NCBI GenBank assembly: GCA_014529385.2
Contig: CM043969.1
Coordinates: 15,884,446 to 15,948,445, forward strand
DNA from: Adiantum capillus-veneris
Lineage: Eukaryota > Streptophyta > Polypodiopsida > Polypodiales > Pteridaceae
Direction of reading: 5' to 3'
Length of the DNA: 64,000 nt
Below, in pieces: positions 21,688-31,966 of this stretch. Below the pieces are notes generated by a model, which was not told the origin of the DNA, made no database searches, and was given only the letters and a program-made list of their open reading frames with translations. Made by a program: the position numbers and the translations under genes. Each line of letters starts with the position of its first letter. Within the stretch, counting starts at the first letter, position 1.

Positions 21688-22955
21688 TGAGGGAGGGGGT
21701 ATAGCGGCTTAGTACTTAGGCACCACAAAAGGATGGCGAATCCGCACACCCTTCACACATACACAAGCTCACTCCAAACACAAAACTAGGTGGCGATTTT
21801 GCACACCTCACATGGGCAAAAAATTGCAAGAAAACATACTCACAAAACCTCAAGCTTTATTTAGAGAATAAGGGGATGAAATGGGGAGCATAGGGTAGGG
21901 GAATGAGAAGGGAGAGAGTGGTAGAGCACATGGCGGATAGGTGGTTGTTGATGGCGAAGACTCGCACGAGGGTTATTGCCATCATCCTTCATTTAGTTGC
22001 CCTTCATCTTCCATAGCCCAAGGGTGTAGAGGTCATGCTCAAGACGAGCATGGTGATTGCGGTGATGGTGATGGTGTGGGTGTGTGTGTGTGCACTAGGC
22101 ACACACAGTGCATAGTGTACTCTTTGGTGATGTTGTGTGTGTATTTAGTGAGATGGTGACCCCTCTTTATATAGGGGAGGAGGGGGGAGAAATTATAGAA
22201 TTTAGAAATGAAGAAATCATTATCTACATAGGCCATGTGACTGTGGGCCGCACTTGTCTGGCTGTGTGTATATGTGCCAGAATAGCAGTCTCATGAGAGA
22301 GAGACTAAGAGAGAGAGATGAGTTGATGAAAAAAAATGAGAGGTGACATGGAGAATAAAGTAATTACAAGAGGGGAGTGTGTTGAGAGGCGAATCTGTGT
22401 GCAGATGTGTGTGAACACAAGAAAAATCAGGTAACCACCGGGTGGGGATGGGTCTGTGGGCACCTTTTTCAATGAAACTGAGTGTGTGTGAGTGTGGGGG
22501 AGGTTATTTAGCTACAAGACAAGAGACATGGTGCCCTTTAGAGAGAGAGGGGGGTATTTGGGTCATGGGATATGATAGGAGAGAGAAAGGGGGGGTGGGG
22601 TATACTATTTTGGAAGATCGAGTAAGTTGCATGTGAGTTAGGGTGCATTATTGGTGAGAGGTGGGGTAGCTTGAGGGGAGAGAGAAAGGAGAAAGGACAA
22701 GGGGAAGAGAGAGGGGGTTGACCTTTTGAGTGGAGGAGAGGAAAAGGGACACACGGCGGGGCAACAGTGAAGAAAAAGGAGGCAAGGTGGGGATGGGCTG
22801 CCCCGTAGGCATGAGGTGACCTATTTTACCTTACTTTATTTTTTTCTTACTTTTTTCCAATGCCGTTTATCACTCCCTCCCTAAGAGGTGGTTTGCATGG
22901 GGTGGGGACGAGAGAAGAGGGGTATGGGAGCTTGGCTTGTGAAAAGCCCCCATCA
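21443..22955 (-). repeat. E3 5' LTR
   Basis: 1,513 bp from TGACAGGAG at 21,443 to CCCATCA at 22,955, closely matching the 3' LTR at 16,000-17,558. The primer site lies just to the left (21,430-21,442). CTAG follows at 22,956-22,959. Confidence 0.92.
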
Positions 22956-22959
22956 CTAG

Positions 22960-25216
22960 CAAGAGGCCATCCAGGCCACGACGAAAATTGGGCATCACCG
23001 ACTTCCAGGTAGGGGAAAGTTCTAAGCCCTATGATCTAACATTGGATGTGGTAGAGCAAGGACCGAAGATTACATGGCCACAACTACTACATGTTGCACC
23101 TAAAGTAAGGCAAAAATGGTCCAAAATGGTAAGTACAAGACACTCCAAAAGAAAGGTAGCCGGAGCAATTTTGGGTTGCAACATGGATGACATCCTTCCA
23201 ATTGTCGACGTAAACATAAAAGGAAAGAGGGTTGGAAACACCTACATTGATGGAGGTGCACAAATCTGTGTAATGAGCGAAGCTATGATGCTTCGATTAG
23301 GGCTCAAGGTTGACAGGCCTTCTCCATGCAAGGCAAAGATGGCAAACAACGCAAAGGTAAAGTGTGTGGGTGTGGTAAGTGCCGTGAAAATAAAATCTTT
23401 CAACACTGAGGTAGAGGTAGATGTTTTTGTAATGCCTACTAAGGGGGAGGGCTATCCACTAATCTTGGGAAGGCCACGGTTGATGGCCATGAAGGAAAAA
23501 CAGGATTGGGGTACTGGCCTTCTACGCATGGCCGGTAAGAAAGGGGAGACAATCTACTACCACATGAGGATTGGCAAGCAGAAGCAAATGAATCTGGAAA
23601 CATCGGCAGATGAAACCACTAGCGAATCTTCCAGTTCTGAGGAGGAGACCACATCCACGGACGAAAGTGAAAGTTCCATTGATGTGATGCGTATCATTAT
23701 GAAGGATCCACAAAGGGTAAGCACAACTGGTGATCCATCACCAAAAGGGCAACCCAATGAAGAGGAGAGCAAATCACCTGGCCTAGGAGGAAGTAGGTTG
23801 AAGGATATGTTGTCTATGGAATTAACACTTGAGGAGAAAGATAGTTTTTTGCAAATGTTGATGGGATTTCCTAACCTGTTCATTGACAACTATGAAAGAA
23901 TCACAGGCATTACAGTGGTGGAACATCATATTAAGCTGAAGGAAGGGGTAAAACCAGTTATGCAAAAGCTACGACGACTGGGGGTCATACAAGAAAAGGC
24001 ACTCTTGGCCGAGGTAAGGAAACTGCTGGAGGCAGGATTCATCTATCCTGTAGAAAACTCAAAATGGGTGTCACCCGTACTGGTGACGCCTAAAAAGAAT
24101 GGTAAGTGGAGGGTCTGTGTTGACTACAAACCACTAAATGCAGCTACAAAGAGAGACCACTTTCCTCTCCCTTTCTTGGATGAAATTCTGAATGAAGTAG
24201 CGGGTTTTGAATGCTATACCATCTATGATGGTTATTCTGGATACTTTCAAATACGCATAGCCTTGGAAGATCAGCTAAAAACCACTTTTATCACGCCATG
24301 GGGTTGTTTTGCATACAGGGTTATGCCATTTGGTCTCACAAATGCACTTGCCACATTCCAAAGATATGTCACATATGTCTTTCAACCGTTCTTTGGAACA
24401 TCCATAAGAGTGTTCATTGATGATTTTTGTATATATAGCTCCCGTATTTCACATTTAGAAAAGGTAACTGAAGGTTTGGCCAGGTTGCAGAGCCTAGGTG
24501 AGAAATTAAATGTGGATAAATGCCACATTGGGGAGAGTAAAGTCATTCTACTAGGCCATGAAATTTCAGCAAAAGGTATCAACGCCGACCCAAGTAAGGT
24601 GTCTGCACTCATAGCCCTACCTTCACCAACGACCGCACGTCAACTGGTATCTTTTCTACAGAAGGTGAGGTACTTAAGTATATTCATACATCTACTATCA
24701 CAACTTGTTCTACCACTGCAACAACTCACTCAAAGATCAACTTTCACTTGGGACGAGGAAAGCGAACATCACTACAACAAGGTAAAGGAGGTCTTAGCCA
24801 CTCTGCCAACTATCTCACCACCTAAGTGGGATGAAAAATTCTATGTCACCTCAAGTGTTGGTGATGACTCTTTCATGAGGCCAATCTACTTCTCTAGTGG
24901 AATGATTACAGTAGGAGAGAAAGGTTTCACCCATGTGGAACACTTAGTCCTAGCTCTTAGATTTGCAACTACAAAGTTTAGGTCATATTTGCTGCCTAAG
25001 CAATTTGTGATTCTAACAATGGATGAAATATTTCCCTATGTTGTAAAACACGTGGATGTGTCTGCTAGGATTACTAAATGGCTAGTTCGTCTGCAAGAGT
25101 TTGACTACACGGTACAAGTAGAAAGCACGACAAGGGCAAGTTTGGGGGGACTCATGACCTACCAAGTCTTTGAAAGGAAGGAGAAGTCCGATTACTTCCA
25201 GTACCACCGATGGTAG
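22960..25216 (+). CDS. E2 pol: protease, RT and first RNase H (long open frame)
   Basis: The frame is open from before 22,960 (it joins the gag linker at 15,999 once E3 is removed) to the stop at 25,216. Protease: YIDGGAQICVMS near 23,250, ending YPLILGRP; the active site is Asp-Gly-Gly. An acidic Ser/Glu linker follows. RT motifs: KLRRLGVIQEKALLAEV, WVSPVLVTPKKNGKW, IYDGYSGYFQI, FGLTNALATFQRY and FIDDF. In RNase H a short in-frame gap removes the TLGAVLMQKDP segment present in E1 and E4. Otherwise this is the best preserved pol in the window. Confidence 0.92.
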
Positions 25217-25764
25217 AAGGAGCATACTCTCTCTACTTTGATGGAGCCTACAAGCGAGCGTCCGACAAAGCAGCTGCAGGCATAGTGGTCTTTGATGACA
25301 AAGGGACAAAGGTATTTTCGTTGGGCCAATTGTTAGATTCACATTCTAAAAATGAAGCTGAGTATGCAGCACTAACCAAGGGTCTACAATGGTGCGTCTC
25401 ACAAGGTGTACAACGCCTTAATGTATTTGGGGATGCTCTACTTCTGGTAAGGCAAGTAAATGGAGCATGGACATGCAAGAATCCTAGTTTAAGGACTCAC
25501 TTAAGTGGTGTAAAAACCTTGTTGGGTAAGTTTGAAGAAGTTCAAATACACCATATCCCAAGGGCCCAAAACCAAGAAGCAGATGCCCTAGCAAGTGAAA
25601 GACTACAGGAAGTGGTGGTTGGAGCAATAAAACTAAAGCTCCCTCTATTTCAAGGCAGTGACGCCTTGCCTGACATCATGCATTTTTTGGAAACAGGGGA
25701 ATGCCCATCAGATTTAACAAAGGGACAGAAGCAATGGCTGACGCGGAAGACCACAAGGTATTGA
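25210..25764 (+). CDS. E2 second RNase H
   Basis: A separate 184-codon frame with the RNase H catalytic set visible: Asp in LYFDGAYK, Glu in NEAEYAAL, Asp in VFGDALLL, and the QNQEADALA block. It overlaps the end of the RT frame by a few bases, in a different frame; in life it would be read through by frameshift or the break is a mutation. The linker FQGSDALPDIM and CPSDLTKGQKQW leads to integrase. A dual RNase H marks the Tat-type lineage. Confidence 0.88.
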   Translation: MVEGAYSLYFDGAYKRASDKAAAGIVVFDDKGTKVFSLGQLLDSHSKNEAEYAALTKGLQWCVSQGVQRLNVFGDALLLVRQVNGAWTCKNPSLRTHLSGVKTLLGKFEEVQIHHIPRAQNQEADALASERLQEVVVGAIKLKLPLFQGSDALPDIMHFLETGECPSDLTKGQKQWLTRKTTRY

Positions 25765-26465
25765 CTCATCAATGACAATCTGTATTGTAAGGGTAAGTAC
25801 CAAATACTCAGGAAGGTCCCTCTCTCTCAGGAAATCACGAGAGTAATTGCTCGCTGTCACGACGGGGCTTGTGGTGGTCACTTTGCCCTAGACATAACAA
25901 GTAGGAAAATCTTGCAGGCAGGCTTCATATGGCCTAGCCTCAACCGTGATGTACACCACTGGTGCAAAACGTGTAAGTTGTGTCAAAAGGCCGGCACTAG
26001 GTCACTTATGCCTGAACCATAGACACCTATTCTCTCATATGGCTCATTTGAAAAATGGGGTATCGATGCCATTGGGCCATTACCTAGGGCCAACTCAAGA
26101 AAATTCTACATTATCATGGAGGTCGACTACATGACTAGATGGGCAGAGGCTACAGCCACCACTAGAATCACAGCAGTAGAGGTAGCTAAATTTATCTACG
26201 AGCACATATGTTGTAGGTTTGGCACACCTTTAGAGATCATCTCTGATAGAGGGCCAGGTTTCAGAGCAGACTTGGTAGGAGAATTAATGCAGAAACTGGG
26301 CATTACAACGAGGCACTCTTCACCATATTACCTTCAATGTAATGGCTTAGTTGAAAAGGTAAATGGAATGGTTTCTAAAATTATTACCAAGCAGGTAAAC
26401 AATCATCCCAGAGACTGGGATAAGTATCTACTACCAGCTTTATGGGCCTACAGAACTTCATTTCG
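25765..26465 (+). pseudogene. E2 integrase, 3' truncated
   Basis: The HHCC part lies at about 25,855-25,985 (CHDGACGGH, then CKTCKLCQK). The core has GIDAIGP (Asp), SDRGPGF (Asp) and NGLVEKVNG (Glu). Stops occur at about 25,762 and 26,020. Similarity ends near 26,465 in the ALWAYRTSF region and the next bases belong to the E4 LTR, so the C-terminal domain is lost. Confidence 0.85.
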
Positions 26466-27294
26466 TACACGAATACAAAGGAAACGAAGGACTCCACGAC
26501 TACGACAACCACAAAAAAACAAGAAGGACCCAAAGCACGCGCCGCCAACAACAAAAAGAGGAAATGCGCCGAAGGCATGCTCTCGCCGACCCCTAAAAGA
26601 AGTACGCTCGACACCGACGCACTGGCAACACACCATTCACCGGCAACACGCATTCCACGACCCCATTCTAGTAATTTATAGGTTATTTCATCATTTCTTC
26701 AGTTTTCACCCGAGCCATTGTAAAATTTCCATTTTTTTGTAAATATCCTCTCTCTAGGTGATGGTTACAAAGGCCTACCTAGAGATTCTCATCTTTTAAT
26801 AACCTCCCAAATCAAAGCAAGGGTCAACCACACCGGGCCCACCACTTGCTTTGCCCCCCCGATTAAGCTTATCCTAATCACAATGGGATTACCATAATCC
26901 AAGCAGCCAACACCTATAAATTGGCACTGAGAGGTCACTATCGGCGGGGGTGCGGGGGGGGGGGGGGGGACAGTCCATGAGAAGTTAGCACTTGGTAGAG
27001 TGTAGTGGGAAGAGTTGACACTATCACCATCACGGGGAGGAGGCTTGTGTGTTGGGTTTGCCTTGGGAATTGCACCATGCGAAGGGAGTCACGTCCATCT
27101 CTTGACTCCAATGGTCGATGCACACACGTATACACGCTCTTGATAGCAAGCTTCACAACCATTGAGTCGTCTTAGAGAACGCACCAAGTAGTTTGCACCA
27201 CCTCCTCTCCCTACCTCTCTACCACCACGGTATGCCATTGGTAAATACTGCAGAAATAATTATCCCTCACACCCCTGAGGGTTTTTGTCATTTG

Positions 27295-27374
<80 letters not shown>

Positions 27375-27537
27375 TGTGTAAGTTCGCGGTGTTCATATCA
27401 TCGTGGTTAGCGTCCTAGCCGCTTAAAGCTAGGTGGTGCCCCCTGTTTGCTTTACCATGTGATAGGCTCGAGGCGTGCCATTCGGCCCCCGACATTTTAG
27501 AGGCTGTCGGGGTTCAGGGTTCACTTTGTTCCCGTCA
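26466..27537 (+). repeat. E4 5' LTR, 5'-truncated
   Basis: This 1.07-kb region matches the inner half of the E1 LTR (inverse of about 9,452-10,420): the 'ggcatgc.ctc.ccgacccc' start, the CTCTCAGTGCC/GGCACTGAGAG area, a G-run near 26,950, and a long (CT)n at 27,299-27,371. The outer U3 half and TG start are missing, and the sequence joins E2 integrase directly. It ends CGTCA at 27,537. Confidence 0.8.
27299..27371. repeat. (CT)n microsatellite in the E4 LTR
   Basis: A 73-bp pure CT run. At the same place in the E1 LTR there is an AC run (9,612-9,638), so the simple repeat has changed type between copies. Confidence 0.95.
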
Positions 27538-27550
27538 TTTGGTGCCCCCA
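27538..27550 (+). other. E4 primer binding site
   Basis: TTTGGTGCCCCCA directly after the LTR end, identical to the other three related elements. Confidence 0.75.
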
Positions 27551-27612
27551 CGGAGGAGGGCTTTCTAAGACCCTTCATTTTACAATGCTGGAAGTGACGC
27601 CCACTATCAATC

Positions 27613-28572
27613 ATGGACGAATGGCTGAAGGAATTTTCTAACTGGAGGACGGAAGAAGAGGAGACGAAGGAGGCACTAGCCGCCTTCATTGAGGTGCTAC
27701 TGCCAGGCTGCAGTGTCCTCAGTATTCAAGAGGTAAATTCTCCATTTCGTGTTACTCGTTCTTACCATAAGTTGAGAGCATCAGGTGGGAGGTCGGTGAA
27801 GTGCCATCACTGTTGTCAACCAAGACACATTGTCAATGAGTGCCAGCAACGAAGGCAACGAAAGGGCTGAAGTCATCTACATCAACATTCATCGCGAAGA
27901 AGTCATTCACATCAAGGAAGGGAAGAAAATGGTGAGGCCTCTTTTCCCTAAAGAAACTACAGTGAAAGTTATAACTCCAAAGTGGCCTAAAGGGGATGCT
28001 CGAGCCAAAGGTAAGGAGGAGTTAAGCCAGTCTGGAAACACATGATCCCGAAGGGAGAATCATCTGGCCAAGCAAGTGCTTCAAGCTCAGAAATCGGGGT
28101 TTTACTCAGTTTGCCAAAAAGGAAGTCATCCGAAGCTAAGCGGCGGAAGGTCGCCTATCGATTTGCACGACGCATGCGAGTGCTACCAATCCACTTCGAC
28201 AATCCGGAAGAAGAAGTGGTAAGAAGATTCCCATATTCTAAAGAAGAGTGGTTCGGCTACTGCTCTCGCTGTTTTGGAAAGTGAGTAGAGGATATTCCTC
28301 CTCTCCCTGTACAAGTTATCCTGAAGAAGATCTCTACCACAGGTGAAACCCAGTGGGCTGGGGACGAGTTGCAACTGAATGGAGTAGAACTCATGCAACA
28401 CACCGACTGCGGAGATTACCTGCAATTGCTACTAGCCAAGAGGCTGGGAGTGGTCAGACGCGTCACCATCACCCCGTACGTGCTGAGCAACGAAGGAAAG
28501 GTAGATTCCATGAAAGGCGACGACCTCTTGTGGATGTGCCGACTCATTAACACTGGCACTGTAAGAGTATAA
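27613..28572 (+). pseudogene. E4 pre-gag accessory frames
   Basis: Three overlapping frames in the same order as E3. At 27,613-27,870 is the acidic helix plus CHHCCQPRHIVNEC knuckle; at 27,830-28,045 the small basic frame; at 28,042-28,572 the 176-aa accessory protein. The last is broken by a TGA at about 28,282 after SRCFGK. The arrangement is conserved among E1, E3 and E4. Confidence 0.65.
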
Positions 28573-28849
28573 GTAAGTATTCCACCCTCTGTGCATGATG
28601 GAAAACGGGCCGACGGCATTCCAGTTTAGATTCCTACAGCATATGCATGTGAATATCTATGTAGATAGGAATGTCTTCTACCAACAATTCCCCGAACCCT
28701 ATCATTCTCCCCATATTAGATAACCATCATTCCTTTAATTTTTCTATCTTTATCCTATTTTAACCTATCCACCCACCCCTGTAAAAATCCGCTACTGTTA
28801 ATGTAATGTTAAAAAAAAAAAGAGGTTTTTAATTTCCTGAGTCACTACC

Positions 28850-29883
28850 ATGAAAAGTGTTTCTTTCCCCACGTTCAGTGGAAAGAAGGGAGAGGATCTC
28901 ACCACCGACTTTTTGGATGATTTCGACATTGCTTGTGTGGTCTCCAACAAAGATGACGACGCTTCACGACTTAGAATTTTTCCTCTACTGATGAAAGTAG
29001 AGGCCAAGTCCTGGTATAATGCATTGCCCTAGGCCACCAAGAATGCATGGGATGTGTTAAGGGATGCTTTTGTAAAGAGGTTTGGTGGAGGCACAGCCTC
29101 GGAGAAGCTATGGCGACGAGATTAAAGCAGGGAGGTCTGCTGGAGTATGCCACCTACGAGTCCAAGTTTGTGGACTTATGGGAGAGATGGATTGCCTCAC
29201 TGGAGGAAATAAAAGGAGCGCCTAATTTCCTAAAGAAGGACCGTTTCATTGTTGGTCTATGGTCGCTGCTTAGAGAGAACGTGAAGGGAAGGTTTCTTGC
29301 AACATATGAGTTGGCAGTCAAAGTAGCTCGCCTTAAAGACAAGAAGTTGCGCATGCAAGCAAGAGTAAACGAGTCAGAGGAAACAAGCTCGGCCCGAACA
29401 ACCTCAGTGACTGCAACAGCCAATCATAGAGTCCAACCACAGGAGGCATCAGAAGAGCAGTAAGACCTGCTGGGTTGCATCACCACCCAACTAGAGAGTT
29501 TATCTGTGCATCTGGTGCAGCAAGGGCATGCACCTGGCAGGAATCCAGAACAAGGAAGAGGACAATGAAGGCAGAACCAAGAGTACCACTGTTACAACTG
29601 CGGGTAAGATGGCCATGGAATGTACTACTGCCCACACCCGAGGAGGCAGAATTTCAATAGAGGGGGGAGACAGAATCAAATCTCTCCGCCAAGAGAAAGA
29701 CCACCACCACCTAGGCAACAAGGACCAATCCCATCGGTGCAAATCCTTCGACCATCTGTACAACAGCAACCACCACCCCAACCTCTCATTCTACCACTAC
29801 CACCACCACCTGCTGTGAACCAAGTGGTGAGTGTTATTAGCTTGGAGGCTAAAGGGAAGGCAAAGGTAGAAGAATTAGTTTGA
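28850..29883 (+). pseudogene. E4 gag (broken)
   Basis: Starts MKSVSFPTFSGKKGEDLTTD at 28,850. A TAG at 29,031, a frame change near 29,110 and further stops near 29,461 and 29,568 break it. The zinc knuckle region near 29,590-29,635 reads CYNCG followed by a stop, then DGHGMYYC-like residues. The proline-rich tail continues to 29,880. Confidence 0.85.
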
Positions 29884-30145
29884 GAGAAGCACAAAGGAAA
29901 AGAGAAGGTAGAAGAAGTGGATGCTATGGGAGTGAAGCGTGCGAGGCACGAGGAAGCATCTCAAAGATAAAAGAAGATGAAAGGGAAGGCCGAGTCTAGC
30001 AAGCAAGCAGCTAAACCGCGGCGGAAGATAGACATCGCGGACTTCTCACTAGGTGAGTATGCAAAACCCTATGACTTAATTCAGGATGTGTTAATGCAGG
30101 GCCCGAAGATAACTTGGCCCCAATTACTCCACCTTGCACCTAGAA

Positions 30146-30391
30146 CTTCGGGAGTTCACTATGTGTAAAACTACCATATCACGTGCGTTCAAGACATGTT
30201 TGTAAAACCCCTTATCTGTGAATTTTGTTAGGAATATAATGTACCCTTTTCTTTTAAAATCTATAAGTTTTTTTCAAATTTGAAAAAATAATGCCCTTCT
30301 GTATATATATTTTTGTAAGTTTCAAGAACTTTAAATACCCTTTGTTGAACTCACGTGATAGGTTACATTTTTATTAGGTGACCTCCCTGGG
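30146..30391. mobile_element. 246-bp MITE-like insert with 8-bp target duplication
   Basis: The segment is flanked by ACCTAGAA at 30,138-30,145 and 30,392-30,399. Removing it with one copy restores the E4 frame at a position where E1 and E2 have no insert. Its ends are imperfect inverted repeats: CTTCGGGAGTTCAC at the left and the complement CCCAGGGAGGTCAC at the right. It is AT-rich with no coding capacity. An 8-bp duplication and short inverted ends fit a hAT-type MITE. Confidence 0.75.
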
Positions 30392-30984
30392 ACCTAGAAT
30401 GAGAAGGCAATGGACAAAAATGGTAAGTACCAGGAAAACCAAGGCCCAGGATAGCTGGGGCTATTTCTGGAAGGGATCTCGAAGACATCCTACCAACCAT
30501 GGACGCTCACATCAAGGGGAAACGAATCTCAAATGTATACATAGATGCTGGCGTGTAAATATGCATCATGAGTGAAAAGATGATGCACCATCTAGGTCTA
30601 GAGGTAACTAGGCCGGCACCCTGCCAAGCCAAGATGGCAAACAATGTAAGAGTGAAATGCGTGGGCATTGTAAATGCGGTCAAAGTAAAAGCATTCAATA
30701 CAGAAGTGGATGTAGACATCTTCGTCATGCCACACAAAGGGGAGGGCTACCCCATCATTCTTGGGAGGCCTTGGCTTATGGACATGGAAGCTACTACTTT
30801 GTTCATTGATGGCTATGATAAGATCACAGTAATTATAGTAGTGCAACACCACATAAAGCTCAAGGAAGGCAGTAAACCCATAGTACAAAAGCTCAGAAGA
30901 CTTGGAGTAATCCAACAAGAGGCACTGCTTAAAGAAGTGAGAAGTTTGCTACAAGCAGGTTTCATCTACCCAGTCGAGGACTCA

Positions 30985-30989
30985 GAATG
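30985..30989 (+). other. E5 target site duplication, left copy
   Basis: GAATG at 30,985-30,989 recurs at 59,864-59,868 directly outside the right LTR. It falls in the E4 RT codons around the conserved SEWVSP motif. Confidence 0.95.
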
Positions 30990-31912
30990 TGTTTTAGGGC
31001 AAAACTACTCCCCTGTTCATGCTCACAATCACGACACAGACAACATACTTATCATCCGATGACACGACTAACCCGTAGGTGCACGGAGGCAATCTCGTTA
31101 GCTTGTCAGGCTGAGACCAATCTACACATACACACTTCTATGATGCATCAATCATTAACCCTTGTAGAATGCAACCCACTCTATCCCTAAATGCTCAAAC
31201 ACCGTTTACACCTCAAATGAACTCAGAATCGCATCAAACTTACTAGGCACCATCCTCTCAATAGGATATACTTACCTATAAGTCTAATCTCACCAGATTT
31301 GAACCCTAGTTATCTCAAATACAGTCGCGATAGACTCACATGTCATAATCCAAAAGTGTGCAAAACCTAAATCTATGAGTATCTATGTGTAGCTAATCTC
31401 TCTCTCATTCCATAAAGCACTTGATTGTTGAAAACAGACACTGTTTGTGCTACTTACAAGCAAAACAAGCTCGAGGAAGGATCGATCGCGAACAGCTAAA
31501 AAATGTGAATGCGTGGCATGGGCGCGTAGCTCTCGAAGAGGCTACCGTGATGGTATGGTCACCTCGTGAATCTGGTGAGGGAGAAGCGCGTAACGAAGAG
31601 GATAAGACACACTCTCTCTCTCCCTCTCTCTCTCAGACTCGTACGACACGGGATTAATATTCAAATGTTATTTAAAAAATGGTTCTAAGGTGACTTTTAT
31701 ACTTTAGTCACCTTAGCTCAAAAATGTACATGGGGTTCTCTTCATCATAATTACAAAGTGGAAACACATCTGGGTCTTGATTGACTGATTAATCTTTACA
31801 TAACCCAGATAAGTGGATCAAAATGATAAGACGTCTTTGACATAAAAATGGGAATTTTATAGGCTTTACAAGGTGGGCTCATTACAACAGTTGGACAAGT
31901 TGGGCTCCAACA
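30990..31912 (-). repeat. E5 3' LTR
   Basis: 923 bp, TG...CA, matching 58,940-59,863. It contains half of the palindromic motif described at 35,400-38,110 (cgcgatagact at 31,321-31,336) and a CT run near 31,615-31,633. The minus-strand polypurine tract AGGAGGGGGGGAG lies immediately right (31,913-31,925). Confidence 0.95.
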
Positions 31913-31966
31913 CTCCCCCCCTCCTAGTTCATGTGTACCACGACATGACTGTCTTTGTCTTCAGTG

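Larger units (their letters stand above)
16000..22955 (-). mobile_element. E3: non-autonomous gag-only LTR retrotransposon inserted in E2
   Basis: LTRs at 16,000-17,558 (3') and 21,443-22,955 (5') flank a 3.9-kb interior that encodes gag and accessory frames but no protease, RT or integrase core. In place of pol are two unrecognised frames (17,630-18,581) and a short stretch like the RNase H-integrase linker. It is flanked by CTAG. The LTRs match E2 while the interior matches E1 and E4, so E3 is a mosaic that must borrow enzymes. Confidence 0.92.
12374..26465 (+). mobile_element. E2: Ty3/gypsy LTR retrotransposon, split by E3
   Basis: The order is 5' LTR (12,374-13,990), primer site, pre-gag frames, gag (14,849-15,999), interruption by E3 (16,000-22,955), then gag linker, protease, RT, RNase H, second RNase H and integrase to about 26,465. 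Removing E3 and one CTAG copy leaves one open frame across the join. The 3' end (rest of integrase, polypurine tract, 3' LTR) is missing where E4 begins. Confidence 0.9.
29890..30989 (+). pseudogene. E4 protease and 5' part of RT, with an internal deletion
   Basis: After a Lys-rich linker the frame gives KIDIADFSLGEYAKPYDLIQ, is interrupted by a 246-bp insert (30,146-30,391), and resumes with RRQWTKMVSTRK. The protease site is broken (DAGV then a stop near 30,556) but YPIILGRP is kept. At about 30,788 the frame jumps from RPWLMDMEA to LFIDGYDKIT, so roughly 130 codons of the acidic linker present in E1 and E2 are deleted. It ends FIYPVEDSE at the E5 insertion. Confidence 0.85.
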
